DNA from: Opitutia bacterium
GTDB lineage: Bacteria > Verrucomicrobiota > Verrucomicrobiia > Opitutales > Opitutaceae
Length of the DNA stretch: 64,000 nucleotides
Direction of reading: 5' to 3'
NCBI GenBank assembly: GCA_016217545.1
Contig: JACRHT010000012.1
Location: 62,001 to 126,000 of the forward strand
Below, piece by piece: positions 50,152 through 58,848 of this stretch. Within the stretch, counting starts at the first letter, position 1; the number at the start of each line of letters is the position of its first letter. The notes beneath the pieces were generated by a model that saw nothing but the letters and a program-made list of their open reading frames with translations, searched no databases and was not told the origin of the DNA. The translations under genes were made by a program, and so were the position numbers.

Positions 50152-53100
50152 TCAGAGATCGAACGTCGCGGTGAGGATGAACTGGCGCGGGTCGATGATG
50201 CGGTAGCCCCACGGCGTGCCGTCGGGATTGACCGCGAAGGCCTGCAGGCGGCCGTCTTCGAGGACGTTGTTCACGTTGAGTTGCAGGCGACAGGTGCCCT
50301 TCTGCAGGCGGATCGTGTAGCCCGCGGAGACGTCGAGCGTGTAGCGCGCCTTGTCGTAGACCGGCTTGTTCGGGTCGAGGTCGCGCACGACGCCGTCGGC
50401 TTCCGGCGCGGCGCCGAGGTAGCCGATGATGGCCCTGTCGTTCCAGCGGACGGCGCCGCCGATATCGAGCGGCTTGAGCCACTTGTGGTCGGTGCTGCTG
50501 CGGAACTTGAAGTTGGTGAGGAACGAGGCGGCCCACTCGCGATGCTGGGTGCGGAGCTTTCCCTGCGTGGCGACGGCGAGCTTCATCGGCGCGAGCAGGT
50601 TCTGGAGATACCAGTTCTCGGGCGTGAGGTTACCGACCTTGTAGGTGCCGTTCCAGTAAGCGGAGCCGTCGAAGGGGCTTTTGGCGGCTTTCCACTCGGG
50701 CATGCGCGATGCGACGTAGTTTTGGAGGTCGGGCGACATGATGCCGTTGAGCGCTTTCGACTGCCGCACGGTGCCCTTGAGCGTCCAGTCGCGAGTCGGG
50801 TTGTAAGTGATCTCGACTTCGCGGCCGCGGGAAATGGCGTCGCTGGAATCGCCGTGGGTCTTGTTGCGATGGCTGTCGATGAAGGCCGGCGAAACGGTCA
50901 TGAGCGCGGCGGCGCCTTCTTCGAGCTGCGTGGTCGTCCAGTCGGCGTGGGCCTTCTGGAGTTCGAGCATGTAGAAGCCTTCGAGGTCGGGGTCGCCGCC
51001 GGTCATGTTGCCGTCGGCGTCGAGACGCACGGCGCGCTGGACGATGGTGTTGATCTCGCTGGAGCCGCGGCCGATGTCGATCGTCTCATACTGCTTGGCG
51101 CGGATGGAGAGTCGCGGGTCGCCGCGCTCGTCGCGGAAGAATTGGAGATCGAAACCGTAATCCTTCGTGCGACCGCGCGGATCGGGCAGCGGATTGCCGT
51201 AGATGTTGTAGGCGAGCGAACCGGGGACGAAGGCGTCGGCCTCGTTGTAGGTAAGCGCGAGCCAGCTGAGCGGGCGCACCACGAGGCCGTAGTTCGTCGT
51301 CTGGCCGCGTTGGCTCACCCAGTCGTAGGTGCCGAAGCTATCCATGTCGGACAGATCGTAGTAACCGTTGGTCAGATTATTCGGCGATTTGGCGGGATTG
51401 CCGTCGCGCGTGCGGTTGAAGTCGCGGCGGATCGCGGCCAGCGGCACGATACGGTCATCGAGGAACCAACCCTGCCACACGGCGCCGGTCGTGCTCAGCA
51501 GGCGGCGGTTGAGGCGGTTGGCGTAGTAATACTCGTCGAAGTCGACGCTCTCGTTGATCCACTGGCCGGTGGCGCCGTTGTAGTAACGAAGCGTGTAGGT
51601 GCCCTGGGCGCCGGGCAGACCGACGGGCGCGTAGTCGACGTTCTGGCCCTTGGCATCGCCGACGTAGTAGCGCGGGTAGGCGCGCCACGAGGCGTTGTTG
51701 CGGTTGAAGGTGGCGGCGTCGGGCGTCATCCACGCCTCGGTGGAGGACATGGTGTCTTTGTAGCCGAGGCTGCCGCCGAAGAGCCGGCGATATTCGGCAT
51801 AACCGGTGAGGGCGTGTTTGCCGAGGAAGCGGAGCCAGCTCTTGTTTTGCGTGAAGTCCGTCCGATAGCCGAGGACGGAGCGGTAATTTTCGGTATTGTT
51901 GCGCGACTTTCGGAAAGCCGGCTCGGAGCCGCCGATGTAGGGGCGGAGGAAATACGGATTCACCGAACCGTCGAGGAGGCGCTCGTTGATGTCGATGTAG
52001 ACCTGGAGCTTGCCGCCGTCGGATTTGCCGAGGAATTCGCGGCTGTAGGTGCTGATGTGCTCGCGGAGAAAGCCCGCCTGGAAGTCGAGGCTCTGCGTGG
52101 GCGTGCGGAAGATGTTCTGCTCAAGCTCGCCCCACGCCACCTCGCCGCGCACGCGTGAGAAGTTGGGTGAGAGAATGCTCGTCGTCGTCCAGTCGTAGAG
52201 GGATTGGTCGCTGATGCCCGGCGTGGTGAAGAGCGGATACTGCGCGGTGTAGCGGAGGTAGCGTGTGGTGTTTTGCAGCAGGCGCGCGGTGCCGGCGATG
52301 TTCTGCGGGCCGGTGCCGGCCGTGCCGCTGACCGGCATGCGGTTGATGGTGTAGAGCTGCACCTGGCCGTTATCGATATACCAGCTGGGCCGACCGGTGA
52401 AACCGGTGTCGGTCGCCGCGATCGAATACGGCAGCAGCGTCGCCTCGTTGGCGCTGGTCACGCCGGTGATGCTCGTGCCGTTGGCGAGATGGACGGTTTC
52501 GGTGAGCGGGTCCCACGTGGGTTTGCCGCTGGCGACCCAGTCGGAATACATGTCGCGCGGCGTGGACGAATTCGGGCGGTTGTTGAAATTGCGGTAGGAT
52601 TCGAAGCCGCCGCGGATCGTGGTCTTCGTGAACGGCCGGTAGGTCATCAGCGCATTGAAGCGGCGCGTGATGTCGGCGGAGGGCTTTTGCTCGAAGCCGC
52701 GGTGGTCGTGCACGCCGAGGACGCGCAGGGCGAGTTTGTTGGGCAGCAGCACGTAGTTGGCGTCGAAGCTCCCGCGGTAGCCGTCGGAGCTGTCGACGCG
52801 CGTCTGCAAACGATAGCGGTTGCGCGTGGTGTTGGCGCGCGCGGTGTTGGCGTTCACGCCGCCGCCGGTGGCGCCGAGGCCGAAGAGCGTGGAGTTCGGA
52901 CCGCGCAGGATTTCGATCGACTCGACGTTGTAGGTGTCGACCGGAAGCGAGGAGCTGAAGCCGTTGACCGCGATGTTCGCGGCGGTGAGCCCGCGCATGC
53001 GCGTGGCGCCATTGGGATTCGAGGCGACGTCGTCGGTGACGTTGCCGCGATCGACCGTGAAGCTGGTCCACTGATAAATGCCTTCGGTGCCCAGCTCGTA

Positions 53101-53424
53101 GCGGAACATGTCGTTGATATCGAGCGACGCGGTGTCCTCGAGCTGCTGCTTCGTGATGACCGAGATCGACGCGGCGACATCCTCGAGCTTGGTGTTGAGG
53201 CGCGTGCCCGACATCGTCGAGTAGGCTTGGTAGCCTTGGTCCTTCGACGAGTTCACCTGGAAGGGCGAAAGCTCGACGACGTTGTCGAGACGGTCGACCG
53301 GCGCAGCCGGTTTGGCGGGCGAGGTATTTTCCTGAGCGCGGCCGAGCAGGCCGGCGGTGAGCGCGGCTCCGAACGCGCAGGTGCGAAGAGCACGGTTTCC
53401 GAGGAGCAGGTGGCGATGGGACAT
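50152..53424 (-). CDS. TonB-dependent outer membrane receptor (large, carbohydrate-locus type)
   Basis: A 1090-residue receptor. The ATG at 53424 begins a signal peptide (MSHRHLLLGNRALRTCAFGA...LLG); an upstream ATG adds 20 residues. After the signal comes VVELSPFQVNSSKDQGYQA, the TonB-box-like motif of large verrucomicrobial receptors. The plug follows (TRLNTKLEDVAASISVITKQ, MRGLTAANIAVNGF, VESIEILRGPNSTLFGLGA), then a long barrel ending RQFILTATFDL. It differs from the two receptors at 3499-9234 in length and plug type. It is divergent from a LacI-type regulator that precedes a glycosidase gene, so it probably imports an oligosaccharide (inference). Confidence 0.93.
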   Translation of the reverse strand: MSHRHLLLGNRALRTCAFGAALTAGLLGRAQENTSPAKPAAPVDRLDNVVELSPFQVNSSKDQGYQAYSTMSGTRLNTKLEDVAASISVITKQQLEDTASLDINDMFRYELGTEGIYQWTSFTVDRGNVTDDVASNPNGATRMRGLTAANIAVNGFSSSLPVDTYNVESIEILRGPNSTLFGLGATGGGVNANTARANTTRNRYRLQTRVDSSDGYRGSFDANYVLLPNKLALRVLGVHDHRGFEQKPSADITRRFNALMTYRPFTKTTIRGGFESYRNFNNRPNSSTPRDMYSDWVASGKPTWDPLTETVHLANGTSITGVTSANEATLLPYSIAATDTGFTGRPSWYIDNGQVQLYTINRMPVSGTAGTGPQNIAGTARLLQNTTRYLRYTAQYPLFTTPGISDQSLYDWTTTSILSPNFSRVRGEVAWGELEQNIFRTPTQSLDFQAGFLREHISTYSREFLGKSDGGKLQVYIDINERLLDGSVNPYFLRPYIGGSEPAFRKSRNNTENYRSVLGYRTDFTQNKSWLRFLGKHALTGYAEYRRLFGGSLGYKDTMSSTEAWMTPDAATFNRNNASWRAYPRYYVGDAKGQNVDYAPVGLPGAQGTYTLRYYNGATGQWINESVDFDEYYYANRLNRRLLSTTGAVWQGWFLDDRIVPLAAIRRDFNRTRDGNPAKSPNNLTNGYYDLSDMDSFGTYDWVSQRGQTTNYGLVVRPLSWLALTYNEADAFVPGSLAYNIYGNPLPDPRGRTKDYGFDLQFFRDERGDPRLSIRAKQYETIDIGRGSSEINTIVQRAVRLDADGNMTGGDPDLEGFYMLELQKAHADWTTTQLEEGAAALMTVSPAFIDSHRNKTHGDSSDAISRGREVEITYNPTRDWTLKGTVRQSKALNGIMSPDLQNYVASRMPEWKAAKSPFDGSAYWNGTYKVGNLTPENWYLQNLLAPMKLAVATQGKLRTQHREWAASFLTNFKFRSSTDHKWLKPLDIGGAVRWNDRAIIGYLGAAPEADGVVRDLDPNKPVYDKARYTLDVSAGYTIRLQKGTCRLQLNVNNVLEDGRLQAFAVNPDGTPWGYRIIDPRQFILTATFDL

Positions 53425-53491
53425 GGGATGGAGTGCAGGACAGCGTCCGTCCCGATCGCGGCGGGCGGAAGGAACGGACAACACGGACGAG

Positions 53492-53569
53492 GAACCCTGA
53501 GGGTTCGAAGGGGTGGCTTAGCGGGCCGAACCTCTGCCTCGCCGCCGGGAGCCGCAATCCACGCGGATT
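53492..53569. promoter_or_regulatory. Candidate operators in the TonB receptor-LacI intergenic region
   Basis: Two symmetric sites lie between the divergent genes. One is GAACCC-TGA-GGGTTC (53492-53506), a perfect 6-bp arm palindrome. The other is AATCC-ACGC-GGATT (53556-53569), an almost perfect palindrome centred on CG, the arrangement expected for LacI-family operators. Autoregulation and control of the receptor are inferred. Confidence 0.5.
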
Positions 53570-53629
53570 CGTTCCGTCCGAATGAGGGGAGCGTTGCCCT
53601 CGCCGGTCCGCTCGGAACGCTCGCGAGTC

Positions 53630-54664
53630 ATGAGCGCAGTTTCCCGCCGTCCGACGATCCGCAGCCTCGCCGAGAGTCTCGGCGTGTCGCGCACCACCGT
53701 ATCCGAAGCGCTGCGCAACCGGCCGCGCGTGAGCGCGGAGACCCGCGAACGCATCCAGCGGGCGGCGCACGACGCAGGCTACCGGTTCAACCCGCTCGCG
53801 AGTTCCGTGCTAAGCCAGGTCCGCCGCACGCGCCTCGGCGCCTTCCACGGTGTGCTCGCCGCCATCGGTCAGGAAGAGCCGGCGCGCATCCCCTTCCCCG
53901 GCGCGTATTGGCGCGACCTGTTGCAAGGCGCCACCGAGCGCGGACTCGAACTGGGCTTCAAGCTCGAGCACTTCGTCGTCGGCCAAAACCGCCTGACGGT
54001 TCCGCGACTGGACACGATCCTGCGCTCCCGCGGCATCCGCGGCGTGTTGATCATGCCGGCGTGGGACCAACCGGATTTCCGCGCCCTGAATTGGCCCGCG
54101 CTCAGCGGCGTCTACGCCGACTACCTGATGGAGAGCCCGGGGTTGCCGTCGGTGTGTCCCGATCACCCGCGGGGCATGGAGCTGGCGATGTCGCGGTTGC
54201 ACCAGCTGGGGTTTCGCCGCCCCGGCCTCGTGCTCCTGCAACAGGAAAGCGCGCGTCTGCACGACCGCTGGCTCGCGGCCTTTCTCGCCTTTCTCCACCT
54301 CCATCCCGACGTGCGCGCGCTGCCGCCACTGATCGTGCCGGCGATGAACGCCGAAAGCTTCAAGCGCTGGTTCCGCAAACATCGGCCCGATGTCGTCGTC
54401 GGCCACCGCGCCGAGATGATCGCTTGGATGGAAGACTGCGGCGCCCGCGTGCCCGAGACGCACGGCTTCTGCTGCCTCAACCTCGGCCTCAACGCCCAAC
54501 CCTGCGCCGGCCTCGATCAGCGTCCTTACCACGTCGGCGTGCGCGCGATCGAACTCGTGATCTCGCAAATCCACCAAAACACCTACGGCACGCCGGAACT
54601 GCCCTCGAACACGACGGTGCCGATGCGCTGGGTCGACGGCCCGACGCTGCAAGCGCGGAGCTGA
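53630..54664 (+). CDS. LacI family transcriptional regulator
   Basis: A 344-residue regulator. The ATG at 53630 (MSAVSRRPTIRSLAESLGVS) places the HTH near the N-terminus; another ATG 48 bp upstream is in frame. The DNA-binding part has TIRSLAESLGVSRTTVSEAL and the hinge region VSAETRERIQRAAHDAGYRFN. The effector-binding part is periplasmic-binding-protein-like (RTRLGAFHGVL, RSRGIRGVLIMPAW, RLHQLGFRRPGLVLL, RPDVVVGHRAEMIAWM). It lacks the usual P-(D/E)-x-x-A-V-x-S ligand phrase, having PETHGFCCLNLG instead. It is divergent from the TonB receptor and followed by a convergent glycosidase gene; it probably controls both. Confidence 0.93.
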   Translation: MSAVSRRPTIRSLAESLGVSRTTVSEALRNRPRVSAETRERIQRAAHDAGYRFNPLASSVLSQVRRTRLGAFHGVLAAIGQEEPARIPFPGAYWRDLLQGATERGLELGFKLEHFVVGQNRLTVPRLDTILRSRGIRGVLIMPAWDQPDFRALNWPALSGVYADYLMESPGLPSVCPDHPRGMELAMSRLHQLGFRRPGLVLLQQESARLHDRWLAAFLAFLHLHPDVRALPPLIVPAMNAESFKRWFRKHRPDVVVGHRAEMIAWMEDCGARVPETHGFCCLNLGLNAQPCAGLDQRPYHVGVRAIELVISQIHQNTYGTPELPSNTTVPMRWVDGPTLQARS

Positions 54665-54684
54665 AATTAAGACGCAACGCGTGT

Positions 54685-54749
54685 GGTAGGGTCGGACCGC
54701 TGGGCCGACCGCGAACGTCCAACCGGCGGCCCTGCGGTCCCGCTTTACC
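54685..54749. repeat. Twin-hairpin palindromic element after the LacI gene
   Basis: A 65-bp element with ends GGTAGGG and TTTACC (a decayed CCTACC). The first hairpin is GGTCGG-ACCGCTGGG-CCGACC. The second half, GGCGGCCCTGCGGTCCCGC, is less regular. It resembles the element at 62825-62895, with which it shares ACCGCTGGGCC. Confidence 0.75.
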
Positions 54750-54794
54750 TGAACGCGCGCCGCTCCGCCCAACACCACGCGGCGGTCGCGGTGC

Positions 54795-56921
54795 TCACGG
54801 CATGCGGTTGAATCCCTCGCTGCGCACGACCCAGCCTTCTTTCGGAAAACCCGGCGCTTCGCCCGCGGGCGCGCCGTCCCAGCCGCCGGCCATCGTGCCG
54901 ACGGCGAGCAGCATCGCTACGTTCACTGGCAGATAGGCCGGGCAATTGTCCGGCTCCTTCGGTCGGCGCACGTGACCGTTCACCATGAAACGCGCGGCCG
55001 GCGTCGGGTTGCACAGGATGTCGATCGCGGTCTGCGGCTCGCCGAGGCGCGTCGCGGTGAGCGCTCCCTGGCCGTAAGCCCAGCTGACCCACGCATTCGC
55101 TCCGCCGTTGCGGCGCATCACTTCGTGAAACGTGCGGCGCATCGTCTCGAGGTCGACCGCGGCGGTCTGCGGCATGAAACCGAGCGCCATCAGCATCGAG
55201 GTCGGCGCGCCGCCTTTGTGCGCATACAGATCCGGCTGCGTCTCGATCTCGACGTAGAAGCCCTCCGGGCTCACGGGCAACGGCGAGAGCTTCGCGAGCA
55301 CGTCGGCCCATTTCGGCTCGGGCGCGAGACCGAGCCGCTCGCGCCACGCCTGCGCGACCTTCAAGCCGTAGTGCCAGTAAGCGAGTTCGAAGGTCGGATT
55401 CTGCGTGGTGTTCGCGCCGGCCTTTTCGCTGACGTTCTTGATCGGCGGGCCGAGCACGTAGCGGTTCGTCTTCGGGTCGAGAAAGGCAAAGGAGGCGAGG
55501 AACTTCGCCGACTCGAACACCACGTCGCGGTAGCGTTCGAGCGTCTCGCGTGTGGGCTGGGCGCGATAAACCAGCTCGCACAGCGCGATCGGGTTCGGCT
55601 GGTTCCAGATGATGTAGGGATTGATCGTCCCCGGCCCGGTGCGGCCGTCGATGCCCGACATCTTCGGCCAGCGCACGCCGTCGAAACCCTGCGCTTGCGC
55701 GTCCTTCAATCCGGCGGGCAACAGCACGTCGCGATACCACACGAGGCTCTTCTCGAGCAGCTCCGTGCGGCCCCACACGTAGAAATGCGCCGCGTGCCAG
55801 AAATACATTTCCGAGTGATGCTTTCCGAACCACGTGATGTTCGTCAGCCCGTCCTCCGACGGCGGAAACGCGCCGGCGTAATTCACCTTCACGAGGTAGA
55901 GCGAGAGAATGATGCGGCGCTCCAGCTCCTTCGCCCGCGGGTCGGTGCTGCCGGCGAAATCGATGATGCCACCCCGCATCCAGTAATCCTTCCAACCCGC
56001 CACGCTCGACGCGCGCACATCGGCGAACGTCAGCGCACTTTCGGGCGACGCGACCGCGGCCGGCGCGAATTCGCAGGCGAACGCCAGCGCGTCGCCGCCG
56101 CGGGCCGCGAGTTGGAAATGATGCGGCGCCAGCTCGCGCAGCTCCGCCTCGCCGGTCCAGCGCACGCGCACGAAGTAGCGGCTCGCATCGAGTTCGCGCC
56201 GCAGCTCGGCGAAACCCGCACCGCTGCGCGCGAGCGTGGTGCGGTGCTTGTCCGGATGATCCCAGGCGAACGGCGGCTTGTTGCGGGCGTTGAGCTTGTA
56301 GGAATACGGAAAACGCAGCGCGACCGCGAGCCGCCCGGCCTTCACCAGCGGCGACTCGATGCGCACCGCCGCGGCCGCCGCGGAAGCGTGCGCGACCGTC
56401 TCGACGACCACCGGCTCGCCGGCGAGCGTGTAGGCGCTGCGCACAAGGCCCGTCCAGGGATTGAGCGTCTGCTCGATCGCGGAGAGCTCCACTTCCTCGA
56501 CGATCCGCCCATCGAGCCAGAGACTGATCTGCCCGAGCGGGATCGGGTGCGGGTTCTCGCGAAAATACGTTCCCGCGGGACTGTTTTGCCGCCCCGCAAA
56601 GTGCACCGTGCGCCCGTGGAAATCGTGCGCCATCATCGCATCCTCGAGCTTCAGGCCCTGCACGTTCGGGAACTCGTGCCACGCCCACGGCAGCGTCGAA
56701 CTCGTCTCGAGCGGGATGCCCTCGTCGTAGAAATGGCTCTCGAAAGTCTGCAGACCCGTCGGGTCGACCGTGAACGCGAAGTCGCCGTTGCCCACGCTCA
56801 GCGGGCTCTCGACGTCGACGCGGGTGAGGCGGACCGTGTGGCGCTCGACGACGGCTTGGCGATCGATCGGCGCCGCCAGCGCAACGATCGAAAACACCGG
56901 AAGCAGGAAAAGGTGACGCAT
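54795..56921 (-). CDS. Secreted six-hairpin glycosidase-like protein (GH65-like)
   Basis: A 708-residue protein. The ATG at 56921 starts a signal peptide (MRHLFLLPVFSIVALAAP); the frame is open 78 bp upstream. The N-terminal beta-sandwich (about 20-270; SPLSVGNGDFAFTVDPTGL, TFESHFYDEGIP) and the later alpha/alpha toroid are the order seen in GH65/GH95-type enzymes. The toroid shows LTNITWFGKHHSEMYFWHAA, GFDGVRWPKMSG, TINPYIIWNQPNPIALCE and NPTFELAYWHYGL. These fit an active-site cleft, but the catalytic residue cannot be fixed by eye. It probably hydrolyses an oligosaccharide imported through the adjacent TonB receptor (inference). It converges on the LacI gene. Confidence 0.8.
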   Translation of the reverse strand: MRHLFLLPVFSIVALAAPIDRQAVVERHTVRLTRVDVESPLSVGNGDFAFTVDPTGLQTFESHFYDEGIPLETSSTLPWAWHEFPNVQGLKLEDAMMAHDFHGRTVHFAGRQNSPAGTYFRENPHPIPLGQISLWLDGRIVEEVELSAIEQTLNPWTGLVRSAYTLAGEPVVVETVAHASAAAAAVRIESPLVKAGRLAVALRFPYSYKLNARNKPPFAWDHPDKHRTTLARSGAGFAELRRELDASRYFVRVRWTGEAELRELAPHHFQLAARGGDALAFACEFAPAAVASPESALTFADVRASSVAGWKDYWMRGGIIDFAGSTDPRAKELERRIILSLYLVKVNYAGAFPPSEDGLTNITWFGKHHSEMYFWHAAHFYVWGRTELLEKSLVWYRDVLLPAGLKDAQAQGFDGVRWPKMSGIDGRTGPGTINPYIIWNQPNPIALCELVYRAQPTRETLERYRDVVFESAKFLASFAFLDPKTNRYVLGPPIKNVSEKAGANTTQNPTFELAYWHYGLKVAQAWRERLGLAPEPKWADVLAKLSPLPVSPEGFYVEIETQPDLYAHKGGAPTSMLMALGFMPQTAAVDLETMRRTFHEVMRRNGGANAWVSWAYGQGALTATRLGEPQTAIDILCNPTPAARFMVNGHVRRPKEPDNCPAYLPVNVAMLLAVGTMAGGWDGAPAGEAPGFPKEGWVVRSEGFNRMP

Positions 56922-57079
56922 GGGGAGACGGGGTTGTGCGTGCGCGGCACCCCGCGCGACGCGGCGGCGACTGTGAAGCGCCCGCCGCACCGGCCGCAAA
57001 CGAAACCCTCGACGAGTCCTTCGGACCGTCCACTTGTCAGCGATCGACTACTGCTGACGCGGGGCGCTTCGCGCGCGCG

Positions 57080-57619
57080 TCAGCTCTTCGACTCGAGCAA
57101 CCGCTCGCCGTCGAGTTGGTAGATCGCGGAGAGGTAGCCTTCCTCGAAAACTTCGCCGACCTTCAGTTTGCCCACGAGCGTGATCGGCGTGTCCATCAGC
57201 GGCGGGATGCCGCCATTGGCCATCTTCACGGTCACCCACTCGTTGATGCGCGGCATGACGCCGAAGCAACACGAACTCTGGTCCTTCATGAGAAGAAATT
57301 CGGTGACCTTTCCCTCCTTGAATTTCGTCGGCAGCATGAAGCCCGTGATCGCGACTTTCTTCGCGTCGAGCTTGCGGACGAAATCCGGGATCTGATCCTT
57401 CGGCTTCGCGTTCGCGTCGGCCGGAGCCGCCTTGCCGTCCGGCGTGCTCGCGGTCTCGTAGCCCGGCGGCACGTAGTTGAACGCGCCGAGCAACGAAAAT
57501 TCCACGCGCTCGAATTCCTTCTTCTCGCCGTCCGCCGGCTTCGCCGCGGTGTCGGCGCCGCGCAGCGTGAGCGCGCCGCAAGCCAGAGTGAGCAACAGAA
57601 GTTTCGTGGCAGCCTTCAT
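57080..57619 (-). CDS. DUF3299 secreted protein
   Basis: A 179-residue protein. The ATG at 57619 begins a signal peptide (MKAATKLLLLTLACGALTLRG); the frame is open far upstream. The mature part matches DUF3299: IPDFVRKLDAKKVAITGFMLP, EGKVTEFLLMKDQSSCCFG, VMPRINEWVTVKM and PITLVGKLKVGEVFEEGYLSAIYQL (quoted as PITLVGKLKVGEVFEEGYL). The adjacent Cys pair (SSCCFG) is a family hallmark and could bind a metal. DUF3299 proteins are encoded with ABC-type systems of the Vibrio zinc-regulated zrg kind. Here such genes lie at 60841-63614, on the same strand. Confidence 0.85.
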   Translation of the reverse strand: MKAATKLLLLTLACGALTLRGADTAAKPADGEKKEFERVEFSLLGAFNYVPPGYETASTPDGKAAPADANAKPKDQIPDFVRKLDAKKVAITGFMLPTKFKEGKVTEFLLMKDQSSCCFGVMPRINEWVTVKMANGGIPPLMDTPITLVGKLKVGEVFEEGYLSAIYQLDGERLLESKS

Positions 57620-57669
57620 CGCCGCGCACCGTAGGCCGTTTCGCCCGGGCGTCAAAAGGTTTGGTGCGC

Positions 57670-58848
57670 TCAACGCACCCCGAGGTCCTTGAGCGCGGCT
57701 GGCGCAACCAGCCGGCCCTTGAACCAGAAAATGCGCGTCTCGTCCCAGCGACAGAGCAGCCACTCGTCGCCGCGTCGCGCCAGGAATCCATATTGGTCGC
57801 GCGCGGACCACGGCGCACCTGTCGCATCGCCGTCAATCGGGCCCGCCCGCGCGAGCAATAGATTGGTCACGGTGTAATGTTGATCGCCGATCGCGAGGTT
57901 TGTGGACGATCGGACGCGAGCGGCAAGCCAGGCGTCGAATTTCGCCGGCATCTCCATCGACTCCAAAAGCAGCCAGTGGTTCGCCCCGCCCTCCCACCCG
58001 TGCACCAGCAGCGCCTCGCGGCCGTCATCGCCGCGCAAGCGATATTCGCGCACCTCAAAACGCGCCCGCGGCTGGAGCACGGCAACTTTCGCGTGTGCCG
58101 TCACCGCGAACGACTGGCCGGCGATCGCCCCGCGCGCGCCTGCCGGAACGACCTGCGCCGGTGCCGGCTTCATCGCCGGTGCCGCCGCAAACACGACGTT
58201 GGGATCCGGATCGTAGTTTTCGTAACAGCCCCGGATCAGAAAAAACGAAATCAACCCGATGATCCACACGGCGGCCTTCACCTGTTCCCAATCGATGGAG
58301 GAGCCGACCGGCGCACTGTAGTTCTCGTTGTAACCCGCCATCCGCGGCAGCCCGAACGCGCTTTCGACCAGCCGCCGGCCGATCGTCTGTCCGATGTAGA
58401 ACTCGATTTTCCCATTCACCCACGTCGCCACGAACAGCCGCTGCTGGCCCGCATCCGCGTTGAAGTAGCGCGCGGTCTCGTGCCACGCGACGTTGCCCGG
58501 CGGCTCGCCCTCGATTTCCTCCGCATAAGACTCGTCCACGAGCGTGATGGGAATCTGCCGGCCTTCGTATTCGACCGTGTCGCCGACTTTCTTCGCTTCC
58601 GCCTCGGCGATCGTGAGTGGACGACGCGGCTCGAGCAGCGTGAACCATTTCCAAGTCGGGCCGTCCTCCGTCTCCTCGAACACGAGCGTCGCACCGAGGC
58701 CGTTGGCGTCGGCGACGTTGAACTCCGTCCAGTAATACTTCTCGCCGTCGATCTCGACGCTGTAGACGACCCAGCCGCGCACGGTGTAGCGCCGGCCGCG
58801 CAACTGGCCCGACATCCCGACTTTGAGCGCGGTGGGGTTCTTGCTCAT
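57670..58848 (-). CDS. DUF4178 domain protein with one membrane helix
   Basis: A 392-residue protein. The N-terminal half (about 10-75) has GMSGQLRGRRYTVRGWVVYS and YYWTEFNVADANGLGATLVF, typical of DUF4178. A single membrane helix follows (about 193-212, KAAVWIIGLISFFLIRGC). The C-terminal part repeats a similar beta-rich organisation (FEVREYRLRGDDGREALLVHG, HWLLLESMEM, EWLLCRWDETRIFWFKG). Its ATG overlaps the stop of the glutathionylspermidine synthase-like gene (ATGA), so the two are coupled. It is probably a membrane-associated partner of the YjfLMC-like group. Confidence 0.85.
   Translation of the reverse strand: MSKNPTALKVGMSGQLRGRRYTVRGWVVYSVEIDGEKYYWTEFNVADANGLGATLVFEETEDGPTWKWFTLLEPRRPLTIAEAEAKKVGDTVEYEGRQIPITLVDESYAEEIEGEPPGNVAWHETARYFNADAGQQRLFVATWVNGKIEFYIGQTIGRRLVESAFGLPRMAGYNENYSAPVGSSIDWEQVKAAVWIIGLISFFLIRGCYENYDPDPNVVFAAAPAMKPAPAQVVPAGARGAIAGQSFAVTAHAKVAVLQPRARFEVREYRLRGDDGREALLVHGWEGGANHWLLLESMEMPAKFDAWLAARVRSSTNLAIGDQHYTVTNLLLARAGPIDGDATGAPWSARDQYGFLARRGDEWLLCRWDETRIFWFKGRLVAPAALKDLGVR

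Noticed and set aside
54745-57033. Second minus-strand frame of 762 codons overlapping the glycosidase gene
   Set aside because: It is the shifted frame of the same DNA, rich in Arg and Ala. The frame at 54795-56921 carries the signal peptide and glycosidase motifs.
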